IMG/VR virus record: IMGVR_UViG_3300046780_000088
Coordinates: 1-64,000 of that record
Reading direction: 5' to 3' (one strand)
Source: a virus
Length of the DNA: 64,000 nt
Made by a program: the position numbers and the translations under genes. This document shows, piece by piece, positions 7,671 through 16,491 of the stretch (within the stretch, counting starts at the first letter, position 1; each line of letters begins with the position of its first letter). The notes below the pieces were generated by a model. The model was not told where the DNA came from. It was given only the letters and a program-made list of their open reading frames with translations, and searched no databases.

Positions 7671-8026
7671 TGTCCCTCTTTCAGAATTTTGATGGCGGCA
7701 TTTATGTCTTGCATCACGGCACTGCCAATGATACCGCGCCACTGTTTTAGATTTCTTATCACCGCTTGCTTCTTCTCAATCTTCTCTTCTGCTGCAACAA
7801 GCATGAAGGCTAAGAACATCAATCGAGCTTCATAGCCTTCTTTGTTATTGGGCCAAAAATAGACGAACCCATCTGAGCAAAGATACTTGCATTTGCCACC
7901 AAGCTTTACCAAGAATTTGTGAAACTGATCCCTGTTCGGCGCACCAAACTTTACCCAATAGCACATCCCCAATCGTGGATATGCATAAGCACGGTCGATT
8001 GCATCTAGGATTTGATTGCGATTCAT
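7667..8026 (-). CDS. uncharacterised 119-aa phage protein
   Basis: Soluble chain with a WVKFGAP/FHKFLVKLGGKCKYL region and a helical C-terminus. ATGA overlaps on both ends tie it to the reductase and to the tiny membrane gene upstream. No family recognised. Confidence 0.7.
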   Translation of the reverse strand: MNRNQILDAIDRAYAYPRLGMCYWVKFGAPNRDQFHKFLVKLGGKCKYLCSDGFVYFWPNNKEGYEARLMFLAFMLVAAEEKIEKKQAVIRNLKQWRGIIGSAVMQDINAAIKILKEGQ

Positions 8027-8127
8027 GTGAACAACATTTGGATTAGGACTCCGATGAGATTAATGAAACAGTACCAACCATAGCAGAACGTTGTGAAAAC
8101 AAAGACAGCAATTATCCAATCAATCAC
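8023..8127 (-). CDS. tiny single-TM peptide, 34 aa
   Basis: GTG start two bases after the Fic stop, with AGGA about 9 nt upstream. The product is almost entirely one hydrophobic segment (WIIAVFVFTTF, then FINLIGVLIQM). Its stop overlaps the next start as ATGA, which supports translation. Role unknown. Confidence 0.5.
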   Translation of the reverse strand: MIDWIIAVFVFTTFCYGWYCFINLIGVLIQMLFT

Positions 8128-8128
8128 A

Positions 8129-8623
8129 TCATGGATTCCTGATTGGATGTCCGAACAGATCGTTCGGCGGGAAGATCGGATTTTGTAACGTACCATTGAT
8201 CCAATTCAACAGAATCTTTCCAGTGCGTCCGTTGCCATCGCCGAACGGATGAATCAATTCGAATTGATAATAGAATTGCATTGGCGACAATTGATGTATT
8301 TTTGTGAACAGTGTATCGAGCGATGCGCGAAGACCGAATGGCGGTGGGCACAGACGATGTCCGACTTGCACATTGTGTTTACGAATGCCCATTTGGTTTG
8401 TGACAGGTTCGATGATCTGACCAAGCGTGATTGCATCCTCGACCGTTGGATCACGGCCACTTGCGATCAAACCTTCGCCATGCAAACCGTTTATTGATTC
8501 ATCGATTGCTACTGCCCATGCTTTCAACATCCAAGACGTGCGTGACAAACCATCAACCGTCTGCGGGTTGTGACCTTGCCTCGCAACTTCTTCTGCGACG
8601 TACTCTACGATTGCATAGTTCAT
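8129..8623 (-). CDS. Fic/Doc-family AMP transferase
   Basis: 164 residues with the Fic motif HPFGDGNGRTGK at 125-136. The family consensus is HxFx(D/E)GNGRxxR; here the final Arg is Lys. The fold normally transfers AMP (sometimes other groups) to a target side chain. No separate inhibitory alpha-helix motif is obvious in neighbours. It could modify host translation or signalling proteins, or provide anti-defence; inference only. Confidence 0.85.
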   Translation of the reverse strand: MNYAIVEYVAEEVARQGHNPQTVDGLSRTSWMLKAWAVAIDESINGLHGEGLIASGRDPTVEDAITLGQIIEPVTNQMGIRKHNVQVGHRLCPPPFGLRASLDTLFTKIHQLSPMQFYYQFELIHPFGDGNGRTGKILLNWINGTLQNPIFPPNDLFGHPIRNP

Positions 8624-8796
8624 TCTTCATCCCCTATATCAATCCAAAGCGTTTTCTTGTCATCACTCAAATATACAGAAAGCAAATCCAACCCTGTATC
8701 TGCCGGTCCTGTTGCGAATTTCACTTCGACATCTAAGTCGAAGAACTTATCGTAGTCATCTTTTTGAAGTGACTCAACCAATTCGCGCAGTGTCAT
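8620..8796 (-). CDS. small acidic protein, 58 aa
   Basis: Start chosen at the ATG with AAGGTG upstream that overlaps the polymerase stop as ATGA; the stop overlaps the Fic start likewise. Reads like a compact alpha/beta domain (DLDVEVKFATG, YLSDDKKTLWIDIGDE). Small phage proteins of this type are frequent; function unknown. Confidence 0.68.
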   Translation of the reverse strand: MTLRELVESLQKDDYDKFFDLDVEVKFATGPADTGLDLLSVYLSDDKKTLWIDIGDEE

Positions 8797-11585
8797 TGCA
8801 TCACCTTTATCTTGCTCGCTGTGAGCATGTTGAAACCGCTCTTCACCGTTCCCCGCACCATGAGCCACGCGCCGGGTTCGACCCCAATGTTAATCTGCAC
8901 TCCCAACCGCTGATAATCGAATCGACCTATCATCACCTTGAAGATGCCAGCATCGTCTTCTAACGTCAGCATCATATACTCCACGTCTTTCTTGAACGTC
9001 TTGCCGCCACGCTTCAATACTGCTTCGTACGAATTCATGTCGCGCAGTTCCTTCGTGATCAATTTTCCGATCACAACATACTCGCCCGGTTCCTTGCATT
9101 CGTTCGAGTGCGAAATCTTTCCATCGATCCCATGTGCGTCCGGGTGTTCGTACCAATCAGCGAACTTGGTCTTGGTCTGGAACACATCAGCGTAGAAGAT
9201 GTCAGGCTTCGCCAGCATTTCTTCTTGCTGCGGTGTCAGCTTGCCATCCTTGCGTGCGTCAATCAGCGCTTGTGCCTTTGATTGTCCAACGCCACGAATG
9301 CCCATCATGCCGCCATACAGCTTGCCGTCCTGCACGCTCCAATTCAACTGACTGCGCTCGCGGTCGAACGGAATGTATGTGTGACCTTCGCTCACCAGTT
9401 CGCGCAACAACGCGATGGTCTGTTCATCATCCTTTGCATTGCGCAAGCATCCGCAAGCGAACGCTACCGGGTGATAGACCTTGAGCCACGCGCACCAATA
9501 GCTGATGAGTGAGTAAGCAACAGCGTGCGACAGGTTGAATCCGTAGGAACCGAACGTGCGAATTTCATTCCATATCCTACGCGCGATTGCTTCTTCAACT
9601 CCGTTCTCTTTTGCACCGTCCCTGAATTGAATCCAGAATTGCTCCATGTATTCGTCGCCCATCGACTTACCCATCGCCTTACGAAGACGACTGACTTCGG
9701 GCCACGACATCTTACCGACTTCACGCGCTATCTGCATCACCTGTTCCTGATACACGATCACGCCATACGTTGACTTTGTGATCTTCTCAACCAGCGGATG
9801 TGCATAAATCGGTTTCTCCTGTCCGGTTCTGCGCAGCACGAACAGGCGAGTGCCACCACCATTCATAGGTCCGGGCCTACACAGCGAAGTCAACGCAACG
9901 ATGTCATCGAACTTGTCGCAACCCATTTCGTTTGTGACGTTCTGCAACGCGCTGCCCTCGAACTGAAACACACCAGCATACTTGCGCTGCTTGAACACGT
10001 CATACACTTTCGGATCATCAAGCGGAATTGAATTCAAATCTAGTGTTGCTTCAGGAACAGTAGGATCGAACGCTACAATATCTAACGTGTCGCTGATCAC
10101 AGAGAGCGTGCGCAGTCCAAGTGCATCGATCTTCAACAGGTTGATCTTCTCTGCATCCTTCTTGTCGATCTGTGCAACACCTTCGCTTGTGACCGTACAG
10201 TAATTGCTGATCGCCTTATTGCAGATGATGATGCCTGCCGCGTGCACACCAGCATGTCGCGCGTGCCCTTCGAGTTCAGTCGCCAGTGCAATACCCGGAT
10301 GCTTCGCCAGCACTGCCTTACCAGCATCGGTAGTTGTGAGCGTATCGGCAAGGCAACGCTCTGCGCCTTCGTCGTCGCTGTTGCGCTCGATCAGCACAGC
10401 TTTGACATCCTTGAAATCCCAAGGTGGGATGCCAAGCGCTTTGCCTACGTCGTTCAGAACCGACTTGGGTTGATACCGGCTGACAGTGGCGATATGTGCG
10501 ACACGATCATCGCCATATTTTTCTCGGAGATATTGTAAGACTGACTCGCGTGTAGTGTCGGGGAAGTCAAGATCGATGTCAGGCAAGTCAGTACGAGTAA
10601 CATCAACAAAACGTTCAAACAACAAACCAAAGCGCAAAGGATCAACATCAGTGATACCCAATAGATAGCAAACGAGTGAGCCTGCCGACGAACCGCGACC
10701 CGGACCAACGAGCATTGAGCGTTTCGCATGTTGAACCATGTCCGCAATGACGACGAAATAGTCTTCAAATTTCTTCTCCCTGATCACAGCAAGTTCGCGC
10801 ACCAATCGATCTTCATAATCCGGCGACCAACGATCCTTCAATCCGTTTTGGAATCTTGATCTGATACCAGCACGACACATTGCCTCAATGTCACCTTCAA
10901 CCTTGATGTTCGCCGCATGTGGCAACTCGACCGTGCAAAGCTTTGCGATGATGTCGGAATTTGTGTAAGCCTCATCAGGCAACATCGGCATGACGCGGCG
11001 CATATCGCGTTCGCTCATGATGTGTTCTGGTGTGAGTGCCGGTCGCGTGCCCATGAGTTCGTAGACTTCGCGGTGATCCCTCGTCGGGTATCGGTTGTCG
11101 GACGTTGCAACCAGTGGCAGATGCAAGCGCTCTGCCAACGCCATCTTCGCATTGATGGCGACAGCGCTGTGCGGGTTCACATCAAGGTAAACCTTCTTCA
11201 GCTTGCGCAAGAATCCTTCATCCAACACCATGCCGTTGAACATTACCAGATTGTCCGATATGGCAGCATCAAGAACGTTATCGTGTGTGAGCGATCCCTG
11301 CTTGTTGGCGAGCGACGAAAGACGATAGAGTTCGGCAAGACCATCGTTGTTCTTGGCGATGAAACTCATTTCCGGTTTGTGATCCTTGTTGCCGCCAACG
11401 ATCAGACGTACACCAAGCAGCGGTTTCTTTTTCTGCTTGACGCATTCGTTGAAGAATGCGACGTGACCGAACGTGTTGTTGTCGGCAATGCCGCACGCAT
11501 CGCCTTCGGCAGCGGCAACAACCTTTTCGATTGGGCCAAAGACCTTTTGGAATGTGTACTCAGTGCGGAGCAAAAGATTGATCAT
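8793..11585 (-). CDS. dnaE: DNA polymerase III alpha subunit-like replicase
   Basis: 930 residues, shorter than cellular DnaE (about 1160). The N-terminal PHP domain is present but degenerate: the usual His-rich metal motif reads RTEYTF, so phosphoesterase activity is doubtful. The polymerase palm is intact, with GPGRGSSAGS at 294-303 and catalytic PDIDLDFPD at 335-343, then VYQEQVM in the fingers and a (HhH)2/OB-like C-terminus. Proofreading is probably supplied by the separate exonuclease at 12830-13357. ATGA overlaps join it to its neighbours. It should copy the phage genome. Confidence 0.93.
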   Translation of the reverse strand: MINLLLRTEYTFQKVFGPIEKVVAAAEGDACGIADNNTFGHVAFFNECVKQKKKPLLGVRLIVGGNKDHKPEMSFIAKNNDGLAELYRLSSLANKQGSLTHDNVLDAAISDNLVMFNGMVLDEGFLRKLKKVYLDVNPHSAVAINAKMALAERLHLPLVATSDNRYPTRDHREVYELMGTRPALTPEHIMSERDMRRVMPMLPDEAYTNSDIIAKLCTVELPHAANIKVEGDIEAMCRAGIRSRFQNGLKDRWSPDYEDRLVRELAVIREKKFEDYFVVIADMVQHAKRSMLVGPGRGSSAGSLVCYLLGITDVDPLRFGLLFERFVDVTRTDLPDIDLDFPDTTRESVLQYLREKYGDDRVAHIATVSRYQPKSVLNDVGKALGIPPWDFKDVKAVLIERNSDDEGAERCLADTLTTTDAGKAVLAKHPGIALATELEGHARHAGVHAAGIIICNKAISNYCTVTSEGVAQIDKKDAEKINLLKIDALGLRTLSVISDTLDIVAFDPTVPEATLDLNSIPLDDPKVYDVFKQRKYAGVFQFEGSALQNVTNEMGCDKFDDIVALTSLCRPGPMNGGGTRLFVLRRTGQEKPIYAHPLVEKITKSTYGVIVYQEQVMQIAREVGKMSWPEVSRLRKAMGKSMGDEYMEQFWIQFRDGAKENGVEEAIARRIWNEIRTFGSYGFNLSHAVAYSLISYWCAWLKVYHPVAFACGCLRNAKDDEQTIALLRELVSEGHTYIPFDRERSQLNWSVQDGKLYGGMMGIRGVGQSKAQALIDARKDGKLTPQQEEMLAKPDIFYADVFQTKTKFADWYEHPDAHGIDGKISHSNECKEPGEYVVIGKLITKELRDMNSYEAVLKRGGKTFKKDVEYMMLTLEDDAGIFKVMIGRFDYQRLGVQINIGVEPGAWLMVRGTVKSGFNMLTASKIKVMQ

Positions 11586-12040
11586 TGCTTTGCCAGAATG
11601 ATCTTCACGATGTGCAGCGCTTCTTCAAGTGTCTCGACTTTGAAACCAATAACTTCGTTGATCATTCCATGATCGTGAATGTTACCTTCTTCCATAACGC
11701 ACACGATTGGGATGCGATTAGCATCGGCCCAACCAAGTTCCATCACTGTACCAATCGATACTTTGTTAGCTCCAAGCAGATTGACTAGCATGACATCGCA
11801 ATGTGTCGCATCGTAACGGTCGCGTGTTGTAATACCGCGAGCGCTCGACATGCAACTGAAGTTGCCATAATTGCCAGCGGAATCGAAGTTGCGCACATCG
11901 CGTAGATATTCTTTTCCACGCATCGGTGATACGCCTTGTATTCCGCAGTCATACAATTGCTGACGCGCAATGTCACGCCATTCTGTAGCGCCTTCGTAAT
12001 TCAATCCGGCGATAGGACCAGCAAGATAAACTTTACTCAT
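11582..12040 (-). CDS. nucleoside 2-deoxyribosyltransferase-like protein
   Basis: 152 residues: YLAGPI near the N-terminus, a central ATHCDVMLVNLLG, then SIGTVMELGWA with the Glu typical of this fold. These enzymes swap or hydrolyse bases on deoxynucleosides and feed salvage. AGGAG precedes the ATG (an in-frame TTG just upstream is ignored). It sits between polymerase and a nuclease in the replication operon. Confidence 0.82.
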   Translation of the reverse strand: MSKVYLAGPIAGLNYEGATEWRDIARQQLYDCGIQGVSPMRGKEYLRDVRNFDSAGNYGNFSCMSSARGITTRDRYDATHCDVMLVNLLGANKVSIGTVMELGWADANRIPIVCVMEEGNIHDHGMINEVIGFKVETLEEALHIVKIILAKQ

Positions 12041-12048
12041 CAATTCTC

Positions 12049-12504
12049 CTATTTGTCGTACCTGTATGAACGCGAGGCATTCACTGCCTTCTCAAGATCG
12101 AGCATGTGTTGTGAGTTCCAGAAATCCGGTTGATTTCCATTGAACAAATAATCGTCGCGCGACAAACGTTGATCACCTATCTGCCAATACTTCTTCAACT
12201 CAGGCATACCATCGAGCAAGATCAGCTTTTCCGACACAGCAAATTCCTGCATCTTCGACCAATCACGATCTGTAATCAACTGTTCAATGCCGAGTCTCGG
12301 TTTTACTTCAAACCACACATCGCTATATTCGGTATGATGCACGCGGAAGTCAGGCAAGTAGCGTGCACCGCTATCGAGTTCGAAACCTTCCGGTTCGTAT
12401 TGCCACTCAGTGATACAGACAAGATTGTCGAAGAACACCGCCCAACGCGCTTCGGTCCTGCTGCGGAACCGATAGCCTTTGTACCTTGTCTCGATTGCTT
12501 TCAT
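12049..12504 (-). CDS. PD-(D/E)XK endonuclease-like protein
   Basis: 151 residues; the start overlaps the upstream stop as ATGA. Pattern FRSRTEARWAVFF, then YEPEGF, YLPDFRV and WFEVKPR, the E...PD...E-x-K layout of small phage endonucleases. Substrate unknown. Confidence 0.75.
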   Translation of the reverse strand: MKAIETRYKGYRFRSRTEARWAVFFDNLVCITEWQYEPEGFELDSGARYLPDFRVHHTEYSDVWFEVKPRLGIEQLITDRDWSKMQEFAVSEKLILLDGMPELKKYWQIGDQRLSRDDYLFNGNQPDFWNSQHMLDLEKAVNASRSYRYDK

Positions 12505-12815
12505 TCGATCTTCCATCCGGTTGCAGCATTCGGATAGACATCGCCATTCTTTTCGATTGCCTCGTCTTCGTATGGGTCTTGATAACGTCGTGTGAATTCT
12601 GTGATCAAGTCGCTGAAGATACCCTTGATGATTGCCGTCACCCAATAGCGCCGTTCTGGAATGACACGAAGCGCCAACGTGGTAACGCAGTAGTTGAACA
12701 GACCAGCGAACGCACCGGGATATCCGTACGATGCTGCTTGTGCGTTGATGGCATCCGCCAATTGCTTGACGATGGGGTCGAATACTTCACGGTCTTTCGT
12801 TGCGATGTAAGGCAT
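12501..12815 (-). CDS. conserved phage protein, 104 aa
   Basis: Begins MPYIATKDRE after a clear AGGAG. It contains FDPIVKQLADAIN and an aromatic WVTAIIKGIFSDLITEF helix. Many phages encode proteins of this shape beside replication genes. No enzymatic motif. Confidence 0.68.
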   Translation of the reverse strand: MPYIATKDREVFDPIVKQLADAINAQAASYGYPGAFAGLFNYCVTTLALRVIPERRYWVTAIIKGIFSDLITEFTRRYQDPYEDEAIEKNGDVYPNAATGWKIE

Positions 12816-12829
12816 GTGATTTCTCCTAT

Positions 12830-13357
12830 TTACCACTTCTCATGTCGCACGATTGCGGCAAGAGCGCGTACATCATCCTCTGCTCTGTGAGTCTGTTCGA
12901 GTTTCGTTCCGATGAAATGTTCGTGCATGTCAGCAAGGTTCATGCGGAATCCTTTGATGTGTTCTGTAAGCGCGACCGTGCAGACTTGCACCGGGGGCCA
13001 CGGAAAGCGCGTGACTGCATCAAGGCGACGTAGCTCGACTTCGAGTACACCCTTGTCGAACGGCAAATTGTGAGCGACCAGTTTGCGCTGTCCAAGAAAG
13101 CTCTCGGTGATCTTCGGAAGCAGTTCTTCGAACGTCGGAGCATCCTTCACCATGTCAGCGCTGATACCGTTGACCTTCTCCGATTCCTTCGACATCGGCA
13201 CCATTGGATTGATCAACCATGTGTGAGGCGGGCCGCACTCTTCATATGTCTTGTCATCAAGTTCGATGACGCATAGCTCAACGATACGCGGTTGCAGGAA
13301 CAGCGTTGCAGTCGGCGGCAGTAGTAAGCCGGTTGTCTCTGTATCGAAGATGATCAT
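12830..13357 (-). CDS. DnaQ-like 3'-5' exonuclease (proofreading subunit)
   Basis: 175 residues with all three DEDDh motifs: FDTETTG at 4-10 (D5, E7), AHNLPFD around 95-101, and HRAEDD at 157-162 with the catalytic His. It resembles the Pol III epsilon subunit and most likely edits for the DnaE-like polymerase. Start overlaps a tiny membrane gene as ATGA. Confidence 0.88.
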   Translation of the reverse strand: MIIFDTETTGLLLPPTATLFLQPRIVELCVIELDDKTYEECGPPHTWLINPMVPMSKESEKVNGISADMVKDAPTFEELLPKITESFLGQRKLVAHNLPFDKGVLEVELRRLDAVTRFPWPPVQVCTVALTEHIKGFRMNLADMHEHFIGTKLEQTHRAEDDVRALAAIVRHEKW

Positions 13358-13449
13358 CGGAATGCAATCGCAAGAATGAGAAAGATAATTGCCAGCGTGT
13401 ACATCCCTAGCAATGCAAAGATGATAGCGAGTATCAACCAGATGTTCAT
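13354..13449 (-). CDS. tiny two-segment membrane peptide, 31 aa
   Basis: Nearly all hydrophobic (IWLILAIIFALLG, then LAIIFLILAIAF). Stop overlaps the exonuclease start and start overlaps the previous stop, both as ATGA; a GGTGATG ribosome site precedes it. Role unknown. Confidence 0.58.
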   Translation of the reverse strand: MNIWLILAIIFALLGMYTLAIIFLILAIAFR

Positions 13450-13541
13450 GACTTCATCACCTGTAAAAGAGTGATCAGTGAGCCAACGAAGAAGGCAACG
13501 CTGCCAATCATATAGAGAATCAGCGGAAGATATTTCATCAT
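13446..13541 (-). CDS. tiny single-TM peptide, 31 aa
   Basis: Starts MMKYLPLILYMIGS, one hydrophobic helix with a polar end (QVMKS). ATGA overlaps on both sides. It is adjacent to a second peptide of the same size and type. Confidence 0.58.
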   Translation of the reverse strand: MMKYLPLILYMIGSVAFFVGSLITLLQVMKS

Positions 13542-13933
13542 GAAAATGTCGGCGGTCGATCACTGTCATGGTATTTGTAACTACCACGCAATGTCGAACC
13601 ATCACAAGGTTTGAACACAGCGACAACTGGTGAATCATATTTCTCTACTCGCATATCAAAACCTGTTAGCAGCGCTCGGTCGCGGTAATACCACATTAGC
13701 GTGAGCCACACAGCGTTCGCCGCCACGACGACCAGACCACCATAGAAACTGAACGTCTGTCCGAGATTCGGATAATAAAACAGGTTCCAGAAACCCCATG
13801 CGGTGAAGAACAGCGTTGCGACGATTGACGCGCCACGGACCTTCTTGTCGATCCACACTCGACGGCAATGCAGGCCGATCATCGCACCAGCGAATGCCTC
13901 GAATGCACCATTGATCATGTCGGGAGTTATCAT
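13538..13933 (-). CDS. membrane protein, three or four TM segments
   Basis: 131 residues. Segments around IVATLFFTAWGFWNLF and GGLVVVAANAVWLTLMW are clearly membrane-embedded; the C-terminal 40 residues are soluble. Linked by ATGA overlaps in a chain of membrane genes. No family recognised. Confidence 0.68.
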   Translation of the reverse strand: MITPDMINGAFEAFAGAMIGLHCRRVWIDKKVRGASIVATLFFTAWGFWNLFYYPNLGQTFSFYGGLVVVAANAVWLTLMWYYRDRALLTGFDMRVEKYDSPVVAVFKPCDGSTLRGSYKYHDSDRPPTFS

Positions 13934-14409
13934 TTGTCGCCTTCCAATTCTGCGCGCCGATCAACGGTGCGCTGTTCGCATTCTGCATACCCGGCAAGGT
14001 CTGTCATGTTGTCGCGCTTCGGTGCGTTGATCTGCCGTGAAAGCTTGACGCAACACATGATGAGAATCATTTCTTCCGCTGTCAGCGGTTCGCGTAGCTT
14101 GTGAGCAAGCATCGATGACACCATGCCAGCAGTGCGCGTGTAATCGTCAAACGGATGTCCGTACTGTACTCCACGCTCGCCATACACCAGACGTTGCGCT
14201 TCTTGCAAGCATGACTCTTTTGGTTTGTCCATAATTTTGATTGATAATGTTCCAGCAAATGTTTGTCTGTCAGCTTCGCTTGTCGAATCCTGTCCGAGTT
14301 TTATTTGCTCTGGTGTTAGCTGACGAAGATTTCCACGTTCATCAAAGCGAGGATCACTTGAACAATTACGGTAATGACAAACAGGACAATCAGGATCGAA
14401 GTCACTCAT
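13930..14409 (-). CDS. DUF6378-like phage protein
   Basis: 159 residues. N-terminal Cys/His cluster (DCPVCHYRNC) may bind zinc. The C-terminal half fits DUF6378: YGHPFDDYTRTAGM, then EEMILIMCCVKLSR and DNMTDLAGYAECE. Family function is unknown. GGAG ribosome site; ATGA overlaps. Confidence 0.75.
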   Translation of the reverse strand: MSDFDPDCPVCHYRNCSSDPRFDERGNLRQLTPEQIKLGQDSTSEADRQTFAGTLSIKIMDKPKESCLQEAQRLVYGERGVQYGHPFDDYTRTAGMVSSMLAHKLREPLTAEEMILIMCCVKLSRQINAPKRDNMTDLAGYAECEQRTVDRRAELEGDK

Positions 14410-14504
14410 TGTCCAACTCCACCATGTTGAATGAATGCAAACGTTACAGCAAGAATTACAGCTACCATGTATGCAAGAAAAATCCACGCGATGTATTTTT
14501 TCAT
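14406..14504 (-). CDS. tiny single-TM peptide, 32 aa
   Basis: MKKYIAWIFLAYMVAVILA and a short polar tail. ATGA overlaps with both neighbours; 9-10 nt upstream is the end of the DUF1937 gene. Third peptide of this type within 1.2 kb. Confidence 0.58.
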   Translation of the reverse strand: MKKYIAWIFLAYMVAVILAVTFAFIQHGGVGQ

Positions 14505-14848
14505 TTGTTTGCCTCATCATCTTCAAGATATTCTACCGGGATGCCTAGTTCATGCGCGTGTTCAATCTCGCGTGTGATGCCTCGACTAATATCCCATCCT
14601 TCGAGTTTCAACACTTTCACTTTTTGTGATCGCGCTAGGATCGGCAAATCTTGGTGCATCCAGAACTCGAAGTCTCCGACATGACCTGACGCTACTTCAA
14701 TTGGGTGACTGTGAGCGATTGGACAGAAGATAGCTTCTCCCGCTTCCATTAGCTTTGCAGCTTCACGACATGCCCGGTCGAAACGCGCTACACGTTGCGC
14801 CGGGTCCGGGTGACTGTAAGGCGAGGCTAGATAGGTGTATCCACTCAT
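14501..14848 (-). CDS. DUF1937 protein, deoxyribosyltransferase-like fold
   Basis: 115 residues after AGGAG. YLASPYSHPD at the start, CPIAHSHP in the middle, then a VKVLKLEGWDISRGITREIEHA stretch, all as in DUF1937, a relative of nucleoside deoxyribosyltransferases. A second such protein lies at 11582-12040, pointing to nucleotide salvage or modification. Confidence 0.8.
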   Translation of the reverse strand: MSGYTYLASPYSHPDPAQRVARFDRACREAAKLMEAGEAIFCPIAHSHPIEVASGHVGDFEFWMHQDLPILARSQKVKVLKLEGWDISRGITREIEHAHELGIPVEYLEDDEANK

Positions 14849-14874
14849 CCTGATTCTCCTGAAGTTTGAAAAAC

Positions 14875-14910
14875 AAAAAAGGGCGTAACCCAATGTTCCG
14901 GGTTACGCCC
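14875..14910 (-). terminator. rho-independent terminator
   Basis: Perfect 11-bp stem GGGCGTAACCC/GGGTTACGCCC (14881-14910). On the minus strand it is followed by TTTTTT (14880-14875). It ends the secreted-protein gene at 14916-15311. Confidence 0.9.
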
Positions 14911-14915
14911 TTCGT

Positions 14916-15311
14916 TTATTGCTGTGCTTCTTTCTCGATGGTGACATTGTAAACACGCCCATCACCGGGCAACGCGAACACAGGCACCAGCGCATATTCA
15001 CCGCTGGCACCAAGCCAGATGTAAGCGAAGCCACGAATCTTGCCAGCGTTCAGTGTGATGTCATGCAGGCCGATTGTAGCGCCATGCTGAAAGACCAGCG
15101 ATCCATCCGCTTCAATACTGGCGCGCATAGTTCCATCCGCCGCTATTACTTTCAACACCGGGCCGAACAGCGGGGGTCCACCTTCGACCTTGATGTTGCT
15201 TACCGTAATGCCCTGTGCCGGTACGATATTGAACACCGGGGGCACAGGCAAGTCTTGACCAAATACAGTTGTAGTTGCCAAAGCAAATACCAATGCGATT
15301 GCGTGCTTCAT
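14916..15311 (-). CDS. secreted protein, 131 aa
   Basis: Cleavable signal peptide (MKHAIALVFALATTTVFGQ). The mature part has beta-rich repeats (FNIVPAQGITVSNIKVEGG, LFGPVLKVIAADGTM) and resembles a small periplasmic or surface protein. Followed by its own terminator. No family recognised. Confidence 0.7.
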   Translation of the reverse strand: MKHAIALVFALATTTVFGQDLPVPPVFNIVPAQGITVSNIKVEGGPPLFGPVLKVIAADGTMRASIEADGSLVFQHGATIGLHDITLNAGKIRGFAYIWLGASGEYALVPVFALPGDGRVYNVTIEKEAQQ

Positions 15312-15395
15312 TTTGATTCTCCTGTTGATAAAAAGGTTGAGCTACTCGCTGCACTGCCCACTGTTCAAAGCAGCATCCGCTTTCGCTCAATTCGA

Positions 15396-16217
15396 TTACG
15401 CAGTCACCGCAGTCTTCAGCGATTCCGCCAGTACCCACAGCGCACGGTTCAGGCGCACATCTTCGCTGACTGACTTCACAGCGCGAGTAGTGAGTCTGCG
15501 ACCAGTGGATGCAGTGCCACGTTGACCGCCTTGCAGAATGTTCTCCTGCACGCGGTTGAACGTTCTCCACAGATCGTTACCTTGGTCTTCTACACGACGT
15601 GCTTTCAGAAGAGCGTGCGGTTGAACCGGAGCCTCACCTTCTTTCCAACGCAACGCAACCGCTGCATTGGCGAAAGCTTGTTGTTGTTCCGGCAGCAGCG
15701 GCAATGCCTTCATCGCTTCGACGCGCTCCATCACGGCAGGCATTTCATCGATGATCTTATAGCTGCCTTCGATGACACGATCAACGATGTTGCCACTGTG
15801 ACGAACCCGGATCGATTCGAACGCGCTGTCGCAAACCATCAAACCATTCGCGCACAGGATACGGAAGATACCAGCATCCAGTTGATAACCGCTCGAACGA
15901 TCATGCGAATTGACCAGCGCGATCTGCGCGATTTCCGGTTGCTTGTTTTTCGCGTAGAACGAATGGCCCGGTGCGAAGAACTTCATGTCTTCTGCACGAC
16001 AGAACTTCAGCATGTGCTTTGTGAACTCGCCCTTACCTTCAATGCGAGCGCGCGACTGCACAGCGGACACCGGGAGAAAACCCTCTTCCCGCAAGCGCTC
16101 AACGACATTGATCGTCGGAATGAATTCGTAGCGCTCGCTGACTCCATCCCACGGTTCCGTTGCAAACACTGACGGCGCACGCTGACGGAGTTCGTCATTA
16201 CTCATAACTTGTAGCAT
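15396..16217 (-). CDS. DUF932 phage/plasmid-like protein
   Basis: 273 residues. Fits the DUF932 pattern: an N-terminal ERYEFIPTINVVERL, then KHMLKFCRAEDM, ALVNSHDRSSGYQLDAGIFRILCANGLMV, and an arginine-rich C-terminus. The family is common in phages and plasmids; biochemical role unknown, DNA-related by context. Confidence 0.82.
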   Translation of the reverse strand: MLQVMSNDELRQRAPSVFATEPWDGVSERYEFIPTINVVERLREEGFLPVSAVQSRARIEGKGEFTKHMLKFCRAEDMKFFAPGHSFYAKNKQPEIAQIALVNSHDRSSGYQLDAGIFRILCANGLMVCDSAFESIRVRHSGNIVDRVIEGSYKIIDEMPAVMERVEAMKALPLLPEQQQAFANAAVALRWKEGEAPVQPHALLKARRVEDQGNDLWRTFNRVQENILQGGQRGTASTGRRLTTRAVKSVSEDVRLNRALWVLAESLKTAVTA

Positions 16218-16220
16218 GAT

Positions 16221-16475
16221 TCATATTCCTTTCTGTTGAGCCATTGTTTCGGCCAGATTGAACAGCGGACTACAATACGACGGAAGCTTTTCTTCGGAAC
16301 CATACTTGCGCTTCTCTTTGAGCAGATTCAGACACACTTCGAATTGCTGATGCTTGAATTGCGCTTTTGTTATCGGCGCAACTGGATGCGATGCTGGTAA
16401 CGCTGACACGATTGCTATGCCAAGCACGACGATGAATCCGCCGATGCCTGTGAGCAATTTGGTTTCTGGTTTCAT
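16221..16475 (-). CDS. small N-terminal-anchored membrane protein
   Basis: 84 residues: one TM helix (ITGGFIVVLGIAIVSAL-type) and a soluble tail with two Cys. Lies 3 nt upstream of DUF932 on the same strand. Confidence 0.62.
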   Translation of the reverse strand: MKPETKLLTGIGGFIVVLGIAIVSALPASHPVAPITKAQFKHQQFEVCLNLLKEKRKYGSEEKLPSYCSPLFNLAETMAQQKGI

Positions 16476-16491
16476 AGCCGTACCTTTCTAT

